Shown: positions 1 to 7,767 of the stretch, one piece after another
Layout of the letters: every line of letters starts with the position of its first letter
How positions within the stretch are numbered: position 1 is the first letter of the stretch
Assembly: GCF_000802365.1 (NCBI RefSeq)
Contig: NZ_JSZE01000017.1
Span: 1-64,000, forward strand
From: Xanthomonas cannabis pv. cannabis
GTDB taxonomy: Bacteria; Pseudomonadota; Gammaproteobacteria; Xanthomonadales; Xanthomonadaceae
DNA length: 64,000 bases
Direction of reading: 5' to 3'
Made by a program: the position numbers and the translations under genes
Notes under the pieces: model-generated
Told to the model about the DNA's origin: nothing
What the model saw: only the letters and a program-made list of their open reading frames with translations
Databases searched by the model: none

Positions 1-76
1 TGACCTCCTCCCTATAACTTGGACCAGCCAGAACTAGAAAATTCGGCGACACTCAGGCCCAAGGAGGCCCGTCGCC

Positions 77-343
77 ATGAAGAAGTCGAAGTTCACCGAA
101 GAGCAGATCGCGTTCGCCCTGAAGCAGGCCGAGACCGGTACCACGGTCGAGGAGATCTGCCGCAAGATGGGTATCAGCCAAGCGACGTTCTACGCGTGGC
201 GCAAGAAATTTGGCGGTCTCGGCATTGCCGAACTGCGTCGGCTACGCCAGCTTGAGGAAGAGAACCGCAAGCTCAAGCAGCTGGTGGCCGATCTGAGCCT
301 GGACAAGGTCATGCTGCAGGACGTGCTATCAAAAAAGTTCTGA
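77..343 (+). CDS. IS3-family transposase OrfA
   Basis: This 88-residue protein is the DNA-binding half of the transposase. Residues about 5-50 form an HTH_Tnp_1 helix-turn-helix ([20 protein letters not shown]) and residues 52-80 form a leucine-zipper-like helix ([15 protein letters not shown]). OrfA binds the terminal repeats. A good ribosome-binding site (AAGGAGG, 61-67) precedes the ATG. The gene stops at 341-343, just past a slippery sequence that can shift ribosomes into the orfB frame. Length and composition are normal, with no sign of damage. Confidence 0.92.
   Translation: MKKSKFTEEQIAFALKQAETGTTVEEICRKMGISQATFYAWRKKFGGLGIAELRRLRQLEEENRKLKQLVADLSLDKVMLQDVLSKKF
331..337 (+). other. 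Programmed -1 frameshift site (A AAA AAG) between orfA and orfB
   Basis: A_AAA_AAG lies in the orfA reading frame 4 bases before its stop codon. The -1 frame stays open from before this point into orfB. IS3-family elements use this heptamer to make the fused OrfAB transposase. The site is seen directly; its activity is inferred from the family. Confidence 0.8.
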
Positions 344-366
344 GGCCCGCGCAGCGCAAGACGCTC

Positions 367-1200
367 GTGGGCCATCTTGTCGATCGGTATCGCGTTGGGG
401 TTCGTCGAGCCTGCACTGTCGTCAAGCAGAGTCGTTCGGCGTTTTACTACCAGCCTCGGGACAATGATGATGCGCCACTGCTTCGACGGATCGAAGAGAT
501 CGCTGCAGTGCGGGTGCGTTATGGCTTTTGGCGGATCTACGTGCTGTTGCGGCGGGAAGGCTGGAAGGCCAACCACAAGCGTGTGTATCGGCTGTATTGC
601 CAGGCTGGCCTTAACCTGCGGCGCAAACGTCCGCGCAGACGCAAGGCGGCGGCACATCGCCTGGAGCGCACGGTGCTGACTGCACCCAATCAGGTTTGGA
701 GCATGGACTTTGTTGCCGACGCCTTATTCGACGGACGCCGCTTCCGGGCCTTGACCGTTGTGGACAACTTCACCAAGGAAAGTCTGGCCATCGAAGTGAA
801 TCAGAATCTCAAAGGCGAAGATGTCGTGGCAGTGATGGAACGCTTACGTTATCAACGTGACCTGCCGCAACGCATCCAGACCGACAATGGCAGCGAGTTC
901 ATCTCGATGGTGATGGACCGCTGGGCCTACGACAACGGCGTGACTATGGATTATTCCCGGCCCGGCAAACCGACCGACAACCCGTTCATCGAGTCGTTCA
1001 ATGGCAGCTTCCGGGATGAGTGCCTCAACACGCACTGGTTCCTGTCGCTGGACGACGCCCGTGAGAAGATCGAAAACTGGAGGGTCGATTACAATCATTT
1101 CCGGACGCACTCATCGATCGGCGATGTCCCGCCAGCCGAGTTTGCCGCCCAATTCGCTCCCCCACCCAAAGCCGAATTCTCCAGTTCCGTTCGGACCTGA
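367..1200 (+). CDS. IS3-family transposase OrfB (DDE integrase core)
   Basis: This catalytic half of the transposase carries an rve/DDE core. The first Asp is in [10 protein letters not shown], the second in IQTDNGSEF, and the Glu in [17 protein letters not shown]. The N-terminal part (residues 1-100) is the HTH_21-type segment. The frame is open upstream to the slippery site at 331, so the functional product is probably OrfAB rather than OrfB alone, and the start at 367 is only nominal. All three catalytic acids are present, so the element may still be able to transpose. Confidence 0.92.
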   Translation: MGHLVDRYRVGVRRACTVVKQSRSAFYYQPRDNDDAPLLRRIEEIAAVRVRYGFWRIYVLLRREGWKANHKRVYRLYCQAGLNLRRKRPRRRKAAAHRLERTVLTAPNQVWSMDFVADALFDGRRFRALTVVDNFTKESLAIEVNQNLKGEDVVAVMERLRYQRDLPQRIQTDNGSEFISMVMDRWAYDNGVTMDYSRPGKPTDNPFIESFNGSFRDECLNTHWFLSLDDAREKIENWRVDYNHFRTHSSIGDVPPAEFAAQFAPPPKAEFSSSVRT

Positions 1201-1216
1201 TGTGGGGAGGAGGTCA

Positions 1217-1230
1217 GTGTCGTAGGACAT
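1217..1230 (-). pseudogene. First codons of an unknown gene, severed by the IS element
   Basis: On the minus strand, AAGGAG followed 6 bases later by ATG TCC TAC GAC AC runs straight into the IS end at 1216. A gene with a good ribosome-binding site therefore began here and was cut after fewer than five codons (Met-Ser-Tyr-Asp-). The rest of the gene would lie on the far side of the IS, outside the window. Its identity is unknown. Confidence 0.55.
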
Positions 1231-1842
1231 GCTGGACTCCTTTTGTATTTTGGAATCCGTCACCCAGACGCCAATCGGGGTGACGGACGGTGCGCGGTTG
1301 GCGTGCCGGCCAAAAGGAACCGGTGGGCCTTGCGGCCCCCGCGCACCGCCCGCCATAAAGCTGGCCGGCATGCACCCGCGGCGATGCGGGCGATAAAAAA
1401 GCGCCGTGCATCGATCGATGGGCGCTGGTGCGCCTTTTGGTTCGGAACGCCAATTCCGGTCGCCGATTGTGCGGCGACGCCCAAATACTCGCTCCGGCTC
1501 ACGGCGCGTGTCAACGGGAAAGCGTTGGAGTCGGCGTAGCTCATTTCGAGAATCTCCGGCACGACGTGGTCGTGCCTGACGCTCTTTCAGCCTGGACGCT
1601 GTAGCCAGCGGGCGAGCACGCGCGTCGCAGCTCACGCAGAGAGCCGTGTCGCCCAATCTCTTGTGCCAAGCGTTGGCCGAAGCGCCCGTCTGCCGCTAAC
1701 GGCTGTCACGCGCAACGCTTGTCATGCTGTCGTGGCTAAGCCACCGAGGTCGTTGAAGGTTGATTACGGCGTCCGGCTAGGACAGGGTAGGTCATTGGAT
1801 ATGGGTCCATACGGTACTGTTTCGTACAAATAGGAGCTTGCC
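1231..1842. other. Phage-like non-coding or decayed stretch downstream of the IS
   Basis: No convincing intact gene lies here. On the minus strand, conceptual peptides (for example CMPASFMAGGARGPQG near 1320-1380) resemble the ash/Icd-like small proteins of P4-type prophages, which usually run into the start of a following gene, as they do here at 1230. A 10-bp inverted repeat (TCCGTCACCC at 1256-1265 with its complement at 1278-1287) and an imperfect repeat pair around 1307-1338 and 1424-1462 are visible. CATCGATCGATG near 1409 is palindromic. The phage link is from memory of the family pattern and is tentative. Confidence 0.35.
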
Positions 1843-2106
1843 ATGGTCAACATTCCCACCCGCTTCGACCTGCGCTTGAACCCTGCCGACAAGGCGCGCA
1901 TTTCCCGTGCTGCCGATCTGCGTGGCATGTCGCTTTCGGATTTTGTGCGTGATGCAGTCATGCGCGAGGTGGAGAGCGTCATGGCCGCTGAGTTGACGGT
2001 GACGTTGTCGGTGGAGGAATCCAAGCGATTCCTGAAAGCATTGGACGCACCCTTCCAGCCCAATGCCAACTTGGACAAGGCACTCTCCCGCGTTGCGCAG
2101 GGCTGA
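1843..2106 (+). CDS. DUF1778 (TacA-like) antitoxin, apparently orphaned
   Basis: This 87-residue protein resembles the antitoxin of the TacAT class. The N-terminal half (RFDLRLNPADKARISRAADLRGMSLSDFV) is a ribbon-helix-helix DNA-binding domain. The C-terminal half (LSVEESKRFLKALDAPF) is the usual toxin-neutralising helix. The ribosome-binding site TAGGAG precedes the ATG. The GTAC-N6-GTAC repeat just upstream (about 1814-1828) could be its autoregulatory site. The toxin gene expected directly downstream is present but broken, so this antitoxin may now act only as a repressor or protect against related toxins. Confidence 0.85.
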   Translation: MVNIPTRFDLRLNPADKARISRAADLRGMSLSDFVRDAVMREVESVMAAELTVTLSVEESKRFLKALDAPFQPNANLDKALSRVAQG

Positions 2107-2110
2107 GTGC

Positions 2111-2465
2111 GTGTTGATCGTTGAGTAGCTCCGTACAAAGCGGCGCGACCGCAATAGCTTTAGCTGCAAGGAGCCGACACTGGATGCTTATCTGCGGCGG
2201 CAGGCGGTGCAGCACCATCGCGATGGCATCAGCACGACCCGTGTCCTGGTGGATGATGAGGTTGCTGGCAACATTCTGGGCTACTCCACCTTGCCAGCAG
2301 CTCAGCTCTTGCTGACAGCGTTACAGGAGCAGGATCGCAAGCGCCTGCCCAACGACCCGGTGCCCGCGATCCGGATGGGGCGCTTGGCGGTTTCATCAGC
2401 AGAGCAGGGTAAGGGGCATGGGGATTCCTGCTGGCACATGCGGTCGCTCGCTGATTGGGTCTGTT
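2111..2465 (+). pseudogene. Broken GNAT-family toxin (TacT-like) of the DUF1778 pair
   Basis: Reading from GTG at 2111, codon 6 is an in-frame TAG (2126-2128). After it the frame continues with family-typical sequence: CKEPTLDAYLRRQAVQ, VLVDDEVAGNILGYSTL, and RMGRLAVSSAEQGKG, the acetyl-CoA-binding region. After about 2415 the similarity moves to another frame (GFLLAHAVAR then stop), and the last third is missing. In this toxin family the enzyme acetylates aminoacyl-tRNA. With an early stop, a frameshift and a lost C-terminus, activity is very unlikely. Confidence 0.75.
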
Positions 2466-2540
2466 GCTTGCGGGTGGCAGGTGAGACAGCGAAGCGGTTT
2501 GACAGCCGGCATGAACGCACCGGGGCGGGCGAGAGGGCTT

Positions 2541-3455
2541 TTACGCGCGCAGCAACCACCTGGTGCGGCCGCGGCGGCGTCGCGGCGTGTCCTGGTTGGG
2601 TGTGGTGCCGATGGCCGGGCGGCGCAGATGCGACGGTGGCAGGCAGATCAGCACGCAGGGGGTCTTGGCCAGGGTGGCCTGCAGCGAGGAGCGCCAGACA
2701 CCGCGGCGGACGACAGCGTCGTGTTCGACGACGAGCACGTCGGCACAGGCGCGCTTGAGCAGGCCGGCGATCTCGCGGCGTGGGTTGCCCACGGCCACAT
2801 GCAGCCGCACGCGCAGGTCATCATCGTGCAGTTGCAGGGCCAGGTCACTGAGCCAGCTGGCAGCTGCGGCTTCGGTCAGGGGCTTGTCGTTGAACAGGCT
2901 GTCCACCAGCAGGCCTTCGCTGATGTCCGGCATGACGTGCAGCAGGTGCAGGTCGGCGCCGCGACGGCGCGCCATGGCGGCGGCATCGCGCAATGTGTCG
3001 AGACTGGTCTCGCGGCCGGTGATCCAGCAGGCGACATGGCCGCCGCCCGCGCCGTCGCGCGGGATGGCGTCGGCGTAGGGAAGGGTGAGCATGGGGGTGG
3101 CGACGCGTTCGAGCACGCGTGCACGCAGCGAGACATGCAGTGGCCGTGGCAGCCCAGTGCGTTCGGACGGCGGCATGATCAGCAGTGCGTCGTCGCGGCT
3201 GCGGCAGAACGAGACGATGCCGGCGGCGGCCGGGCCGCTGGCAAGCGCGCGCTCGCAGCCCGGATAGTTGGAGGCTTCGGCAAAGAACGCGTCCAGCGAT
3301 TGCTGGGCCTGCGCGCGCTTGCCCTTGGCATGCACGTGCAGGATGGTGAGGCGGGCGTGCAGGCGGTCCACCAGTTGCGCCACGGTGGGAATGGCCGCGT
3401 GGCAGGTTTCGGAAAAGTTGGTCGCAAAGATCAGGTGGGTTGGCGTGGTCTGCAT
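2541..3455 (-). CDS. Tandem-domain universal stress protein (UspA family)
   Basis: The 304-residue protein holds two Usp folds. The first runs from about residue 5 (THLIFATNFSETCHAAIP) to 128. The second runs from about 137 to 275 (HLLHVMPDISEG, then VLVVEHDAVVRRGVWRSSLQATLA). An Arg-rich tail follows (residues 280-304). Usp proteins are soluble and help cells survive stress, often binding ATP; the G-x2-G-x9-G-S nucleotide motif is not clear here. The gene starts 14 bases after the bestrophin gene stops, so the two are probably co-transcribed, with this gene second. Confidence 0.85.
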   Translation of the reverse strand: MQTTPTHLIFATNFSETCHAAIPTVAQLVDRLHARLTILHVHAKGKRAQAQQSLDAFFAEASNYPGCERALASGPAAAGIVSFCRSRDDALLIMPPSERTGLPRPLHVSLRARVLERVATPMLTLPYADAIPRDGAGGGHVACWITGRETSLDTLRDAAAMARRRGADLHLLHVMPDISEGLLVDSLFNDKPLTEAAAASWLSDLALQLHDDDLRVRLHVAVGNPRREIAGLLKRACADVLVVEHDAVVRRGVWRSSLQATLAKTPCVLICLPPSHLRRPAIGTTPNQDTPRRRRGRTRWLLRA

Positions 3456-3469
3456 GGCACTCTCCGTTG

Positions 3470-4378
3470 TCAGTAGATGAAGCCGTCGATGGCGCGCACT
3501 TCGCGCAGTGGCACGCGCTGGCCCAGCATTTCGCGCAGTGTCAGCTCGATGCCGCGCGACAACGCGGTCATCGGGGTGTCGTGCACGGTATTTTCGAATG
3601 GGTCTTCAATGGCGCTGCTGGCGCTGTCGATGGCGATCAGGGTGAAGCTGATCAGGACCGAGGCGATCGGCATGGCCAGGCCCATGCCGGCGATCAGGCC
3701 CAGTGGCACCAGCCAGCAATACATGTTCACCAGCGTCCTGGGCAGCGATGAAAACTGCCGCGGCAACGGGGTGTTCTTGATGCGCTCGCAGGCGCCCTGG
3801 ATATTGGCCAGCCCAGTGAGGTTGGCGTCCAGCGACGACCAGCGCAGGCTGTCGAGCATGCCGTGGTCGCGCGCCTGCTGCAGCTGCTGGCCCAGGCGCA
3901 GGGTGAGGGCGTTGGGGATGTTGGCGTAGCTGCGCAATGCGTCGGCACGTGCCTGCCCCAGCAGGCCGGTGAGTTCAGGGAAGGGATTCTGTCGGCGCAG
4001 GTGGCAGCGCAACGCATGGACGAAGGCGACCTGGTGGACGACGATGTCATCGCGCAGTGCGCGCTGGCGCGGGTCGTTGGGGTCCACATCCAGAGCGGTC
4101 AACGCCTGGCGTGCGATGGCACGCGAGGTATTGACCAGCGCGCCCCATAGCTGGCGTGCCTCCCACCAGCGGCCATAGGCCGCATTGGCGCGAAATGCCA
4201 GAAAAATAGTGAGCGCCGAGCCCAGTTGTGCCAGCGGCAGCGCTTCGATGGACAGCCAGTGCCAGTCGAAGAAGGTGTACAGCACGGCCACGGCACAGTC
4301 GAAGGCCAGCAGCACCAGCAGGCGCTTGTAGGTCTTGGGCCAGATGCGCCGCAACGGAAACGTATCGCGGGTGATCAT
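3470..4378 (-). CDS. Bestrophin-family (UPF0187) anion channel-like membrane protein
   Basis: The start at 4378 (Met-Ile-Thr-Arg-Asp) gives 302 residues, the usual family length; the frame is open 78 codons further up but that part is unlike the family. The family signature FRANAAYGRWWEARQLWG is at residues 62-79. Membrane segments lie near 19-37, 50-63, 205-225 and 230-250 (LVPLGLIAGMGLAMPIASVLISF). Bacterial bestrophins are pentameric channels of the inner membrane, with chloride or cation selectivity depending on the member. It leads an operon with the universal stress protein gene. Substrate is unknown. Confidence 0.85.
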   Translation of the reverse strand: MITRDTFPLRRIWPKTYKRLLVLLAFDCAVAVLYTFFDWHWLSIEALPLAQLGSALTIFLAFRANAAYGRWWEARQLWGALVNTSRAIARQALTALDVDPNDPRQRALRDDIVVHQVAFVHALRCHLRRQNPFPELTGLLGQARADALRSYANIPNALTLRLGQQLQQARDHGMLDSLRWSSLDANLTGLANIQGACERIKNTPLPRQFSSLPRTLVNMYCWLVPLGLIAGMGLAMPIASVLISFTLIAIDSASSAIEDPFENTVHDTPMTALSRGIELTLREMLGQRVPLREVRAIDGFIY

Positions 4379-4590
4379 GGGGGGGCAGCCAAGGTGGGGT
4401 GGCCGCATTACACCCGGCCTGCACGGTTGTGTCTGCCATCCTTGCGCCGGCATCGGACAGGCTGCAGGCGGTCCGAACGATGCGGCCGGGCTATCTTTCG
4501 ATAGGGTGAAATCTGCGCCCCAGGCCGGCATGTTGTGGCGTTGAAAATGTGGCGAGGAACAAATTTGCAGCGCAAGTGCACCGGTGGGCG

Positions 4591-6030
4591 ATGGACAGAC
4601 TGAGGCTGCCATTCAAGTGGCGCGGGCAGGTGGTCAAACTCAATCGCGGCCCGACGCTGTGGGCATCATTGGCGATGCTGGCCTCGCTGGTGTGGGCCGA
4701 GTGGTATTCGCACCTGGGCGTCTCGCTGGGGCTGCTGTACATCCTGCCGGTGGTGTTGGCCGCCACGGTGTTGTCACGCCGCGATATCGTCATTGCCGCA
4801 ATTGCCTGCGCCGTGCTGCGCGGGTTGTTCGTGACCGAGGAGACCCTGGTCGAACAGGCGCTGCGGTTTTTCATGGCCACGATCGCCTATGCCGGCTGCG
4901 GTCTGCTGGTGGCAGAGATCAGCCGCACGCGGCGGGTGATCCTTGCGCATTACGTGCAGCTGCGTGCCGAGCAGCGGCTACGCCGACGGCTGGAGCGGCA
5001 ACTGCGCCTGCTGGCCGAAAGCAGCCCGGCAGCGCTGCTCACCGTGGCCGGCGACGGCCGCATCGTGGCCGCCAACCGGGCCGCGCACGAGATCCTGGAC
5101 ATGGCCGACGACGGTGGACTGGAAGGCCGCGCGGTGCGCGAGTTCCTGCCCTTGCTCGACGATGCGCTCAGCATGAGCGCCAACCTGGATGGCATGCGTA
5201 CTTCGGCCAGCACCTGGGGCTGCCGCAGCGACGGCACCCGGTTTCCGGCCACCACCTGGTTCTCGGTCTACGAAGACAGCCAGGAGCGCCATCTGGCCGC
5301 GATCCTGGTCGATACCAGCGAGGAAGTGCGCGCGCGCGAGTCCGCGCATTTTGACGATGTGTTGAAGAACAACCGGCTGTTGGCCGGTGCGGTGTCGCAC
5401 GAAATCCGCAACCTGTGTTCGGCCGCAGGCGTGGTCACCTCCAACCTGGCACGACATCCGGCTATCGGCGCAGACCCGGATCTGGCTGCGCTGCGCAGCC
5501 TGGTGGCGGCGCTGATGGAGCTGGCCTCGTTCAACCTGCGCCGGCAGCTGCCCGATGAGGTGCACGAAACGCGGCTGCAGACGCTGTGCAGCGAGCTGGA
5601 CGTGATCATCCGCTCTGATTGGGAAGACATCGACGGCCAGCTGATCATCCAGATCCCGGCCGAGTTTCCGTCGCTGCAGGGCGACCGCCATGCATTGCTG
5701 CAGGTGCTGCTCAATCTGGCGCGCAATTCGTTGCGCGCGGTGCAGGGGCTGCCGCCGCAACGCCGGCAGTTGATCGTGAGTGCGCGCCTGGAGCAGGGCG
5801 GTGCGGTGGTGAGCGTGCGCGACACCGGGCCGGGCATCGCCGAGCCAGCCCGCCTGTTCCAGCCGTTCCGCAGCGACAGCGATGGCTCCGGGCTGGGGCT
5901 GTACATCTCGCGGGCACTGATGGCCAACCAGGGCGGCCTGCTGCGTTACGCGCCCGGCGGGCAGGGCGCGTGTTTCGAGCTGCATCTGCCGCTGGCGCAT
6001 GCGCCGCATGCGGAGCTGCCCGATGGATGA
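4591..6030 (+). CDS. PAS-domain membrane sensor histidine kinase
   Basis: Counted from ATG 4591 the protein has 479 residues. Three or four hydrophobic segments (about 22-112) are followed by a short coiled coil (115-140), a PAS domain (about 141-245), an H-box (AVSHEIRN, His ~270) and an ATPase domain. The ATPase has N box LLNLARNSLRAV, G1 VRDTGPGI and G2 GSGLGLYIS. It probably phosphorylates the response regulator encoded directly downstream, with which it overlaps by 8 bases. A GTG at 4549 in the same frame is an alternative start; neither start has a strong ribosome-binding site. The signal sensed is unknown. Confidence 0.88.
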   Translation: MDRLRLPFKWRGQVVKLNRGPTLWASLAMLASLVWAEWYSHLGVSLGLLYILPVVLAATVLSRRDIVIAAIACAVLRGLFVTEETLVEQALRFFMATIAYAGCGLLVAEISRTRRVILAHYVQLRAEQRLRRRLERQLRLLAESSPAALLTVAGDGRIVAANRAAHEILDMADDGGLEGRAVREFLPLLDDALSMSANLDGMRTSASTWGCRSDGTRFPATTWFSVYEDSQERHLAAILVDTSEEVRARESAHFDDVLKNNRLLAGAVSHEIRNLCSAAGVVTSNLARHPAIGADPDLAALRSLVAALMELASFNLRRQLPDEVHETRLQTLCSELDVIIRSDWEDIDGQLIIQIPAEFPSLQGDRHALLQVLLNLARNSLRAVQGLPPQRRQLIVSARLEQGGAVVSVRDTGPGIAEPARLFQPFRSDSDGSGLGLYISRALMANQGGLLRYAPGGQGACFELHLPLAHAPHAELPDG

Positions 6031-6667
6031 GGCGCCGCGCCCACCGGTCCGGCTGTACCTGCTGGACGACCACACGCTGTTCCGCGAGGGGCTGCTGCGC
6101 CTGCTCGGCGCCGATGCGCGCTTCGAGGTGGTGGGCCAGTCCGGCGCGCTGGCGCAGGCCATCGTGCAGATCGCATCGCTGGCGCCGGACGTGGTGATCC
6201 TGGACTACGACATGGGCGAGTACAACGCGCTGGACTACATGCGCCGCCAGGCCGAGCAGGCGCGCCGCCCGGCCACGCTGGTGGTCACGGCCGGCCTGCC
6301 CGAGCGCGACGCGCTGGCCCTGATCCGCCTGGGCGTCTCCGGCATCTGCCGCAAGGATGTGTCTACCGATGAACTCATCGACAGCATCCATGCCGTGGCG
6401 ATGGGCCGGGTGCTGATCGATCAGCGCTATCTGCAATCGCTGGTGGTGCAGGGCACCCAGGAAAGCCGCCCCAGTTTCACCGATCGCGAGCGTGAGGTAT
6501 TGCGGGGGCTGTTGCGCGGGCAGTCCAACAAATTGATCGCACGTCAGCTGGGCAGCTCGGAAAGCGCGATCAAGGCAACCTTCCAGCAGCTGTTCAACAA
6601 GCTCGATGTGCGCTCGCGCAGCCAGTTGGTGATGGTGATCCTGCAGGATTACCGCGACCTGGTGTAA
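6023..6667 (+). CDS. LuxR/NarL-family response regulator
   Basis: The ATG at 6023 sits inside the last codons of the kinase gene (ATGGATGA), pointing to translational coupling and a cognate pair. The 214-residue product has a receiver domain with acidic pair DD15-16 and phospho-acceptor Asp61 in VVILDYDMG. A LuxR-type helix-turn-helix lies at about 150-212 (FTDREREVLRGLLRGQSNKLIARQLGSSESAIKATFQQLFNKL). It should act as a DNA-binding transcription factor. Targets cannot be read from the sequence. Confidence 0.9.
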   Translation: MDEAPRPPVRLYLLDDHTLFREGLLRLLGADARFEVVGQSGALAQAIVQIASLAPDVVILDYDMGEYNALDYMRRQAEQARRPATLVVTAGLPERDALALIRLGVSGICRKDVSTDELIDSIHAVAMGRVLIDQRYLQSLVVQGTQESRPSFTDREREVLRGLLRGQSNKLIARQLGSSESAIKATFQQLFNKLDVRSRSQLVMVILQDYRDLV

Positions 6668-6728
6668 CGGTGCCGCTGCACGGCCGCGAGGCGCTGTCGC
6701 GTGTGCGGATTCGAGCAGCGTGTCTGCT

Positions 6729-6756
6729 GGCGGCCGGCGGCCGGCGGCCGGCAGCC
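6729..6756. repeat. 7-bp tandem repeat (GGCGGCC x3 plus one variant)
   Basis: Three exact copies of GGCGGCC and a fourth with one change (GGCAGCC) lie between the convergent response-regulator and DUF1275 genes. The array is non-coding and could vary in copy number by slippage. Confidence 0.8.
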
Positions 6757-6774
6757 AGGGCAGGCCGACGTTGC

Positions 6775-7458
6775 TCACTTCGATGCATGCACAGGGCGCT
6801 CTACGCTGCCATGCCGTGCGAGATGAAGCGCCAAGCCGGCGGCAAGACTGCCAACCAGCGCTGCCGGAACCAGGAGAACCTGGAAGCCGAAGGAGCCGAA
6901 GGCCGTGGCGGTAAAGACGCCGCCTGCGAGAAATGCGGCCAGCACCAGGCTGCCCAATGACAGCCTGCGCCATGGCAGGGCATCGCCGCGCAGGCCTTGC
7001 CCCAGCAGCAAGCCCAGGTCGGTGAAAAAACCGGTGAGATGCGTGGTGCGGATCGCCGAGCCGTTGTAGAAGGTGGTCATCGCGTTCTGCAGGCCGCACG
7101 CCGCTGCCGCCAGGCAGCCACCCCAGCCATGGCCACTGCCGAGAAGCGCGCATGCGGCGAGCAGCAAGGCGGCCTGCACGCAGAGCAGGCCGACGTAACG
7201 CCACGAGAGGGCGCGCCCGCGCAGGACCAGCCCGACCAGCAGCCCGCCGCCCACGAAGCTGGTGACGATCGCGGCCAGTTCCGCGGCCAGGCGCCAGTGC
7301 CCGGCCCCCACAGCGAGCGCCCCAAGCGACGCTGTTCCGGTCAGATGGCTCAGCGCCTGGTGCTTGAATCCCAGATAGCCGGCAGCATTGACGATGCCGG
7401 CGGTGAATCCCAGCACGGTTGCCCCCAGCCAGACGCGCCGCGGCAGATACAGTCCCAC
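6775..7458 (-). CDS. DUF1275 (YoaK-like) membrane protein
   Basis: The start is chosen at GTG 7458, which has AGGAG 9 bases upstream; this gives 227 residues, the family norm. Six hydrophobic segments are visible, including [21 protein letters not shown] near the start and a pair near the C-terminus. The family motif [15 protein letters not shown] is present around residues 117-131. It is a polytopic inner-membrane protein of unknown function. It is convergent with the upstream response regulator gene. Confidence 0.85.
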   Translation of the reverse strand: MGLYLPRRVWLGATVLGFTAGIVNAAGYLGFKHQALSHLTGTASLGALAVGAGHWRLAAELAAIVTSFVGGGLLVGLVLRGRALSWRYVGLLCVQAALLLAACALLGSGHGWGGCLAAAACGLQNAMTTFYNGSAIRTTHLTGFFTDLGLLLGQGLRGDALPWRRLSLGSLVLAAFLAGGVFTATAFGSFGFQVLLVPAALVGSLAAGLALHLARHGSVERPVHASK

Positions 7459-7767
7459 GTTCCGCTCCTGTTCGACCCAGGCGCCTATCTTGCCAGCGTG
7501 GGCGCTGCGGGCGGCCCATGCCGCGTTCTTGGGCCTGCAGGCGAATGGGTCTGGTCTGCATCCGCGACGACAAACCGAAAGCACGTACGTCGCCGGGGCC
7601 GACATCTGCGCCGACCGACGCGGCACAGCGCTGCCGCCGGTGGCAACGCACTGCGAGGCCTGTGCGCCGCCAGACTGACTGACGGCCCAATCGCGGTGCT
7701 CAACCCGCTCAAGAACAGCTCGGTTGCTGCCGCTAGCGGGGTCTCCCCTGGAATCGAAGAGACCGCC
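7459..7767. other. Divergent promoter region between DUF1275 and MCP genes
   Basis: No gene seen. It must hold the start signals of both flanking genes. A weak match to a flagellar sigma-28 promoter (TCAA, 16 bases, GCCGCTAG near 7710-7737) precedes the chemoreceptor gene, but spacing and sequence are imperfect. Confidence 0.4.

Larger units (their letters stand above)
1..1216 (+). mobile_element. IS3-family insertion sequence (IS407-like), apparently complete
   Basis: Perfect 12-bp terminal inverted repeats are visible: TGACCTCCTCCC at 1-12 and its reverse complement at 1205-1216. Between them lie orfA and orfB in the -1 relation typical of IS3, with a slippery A-run at their junction. The 1216-bp length fits the IS407 subgroup. 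The element begins at the first base of the window, so the left flank and any target duplication cannot be seen. The right flank is the start of an interrupted minus-strand gene. The exact named IS was not identified. Confidence 0.9.

Noticed and set aside
2418-3476. A 352-codon plus-strand open frame
   Set aside because: Antisense to the universal stress protein, which has family-like sequence.
4379-4612. Extended N-terminus of the bestrophin protein
   Set aside because: The extra 78 residues resemble non-coding sequence, and the family starts at about the chosen Met.
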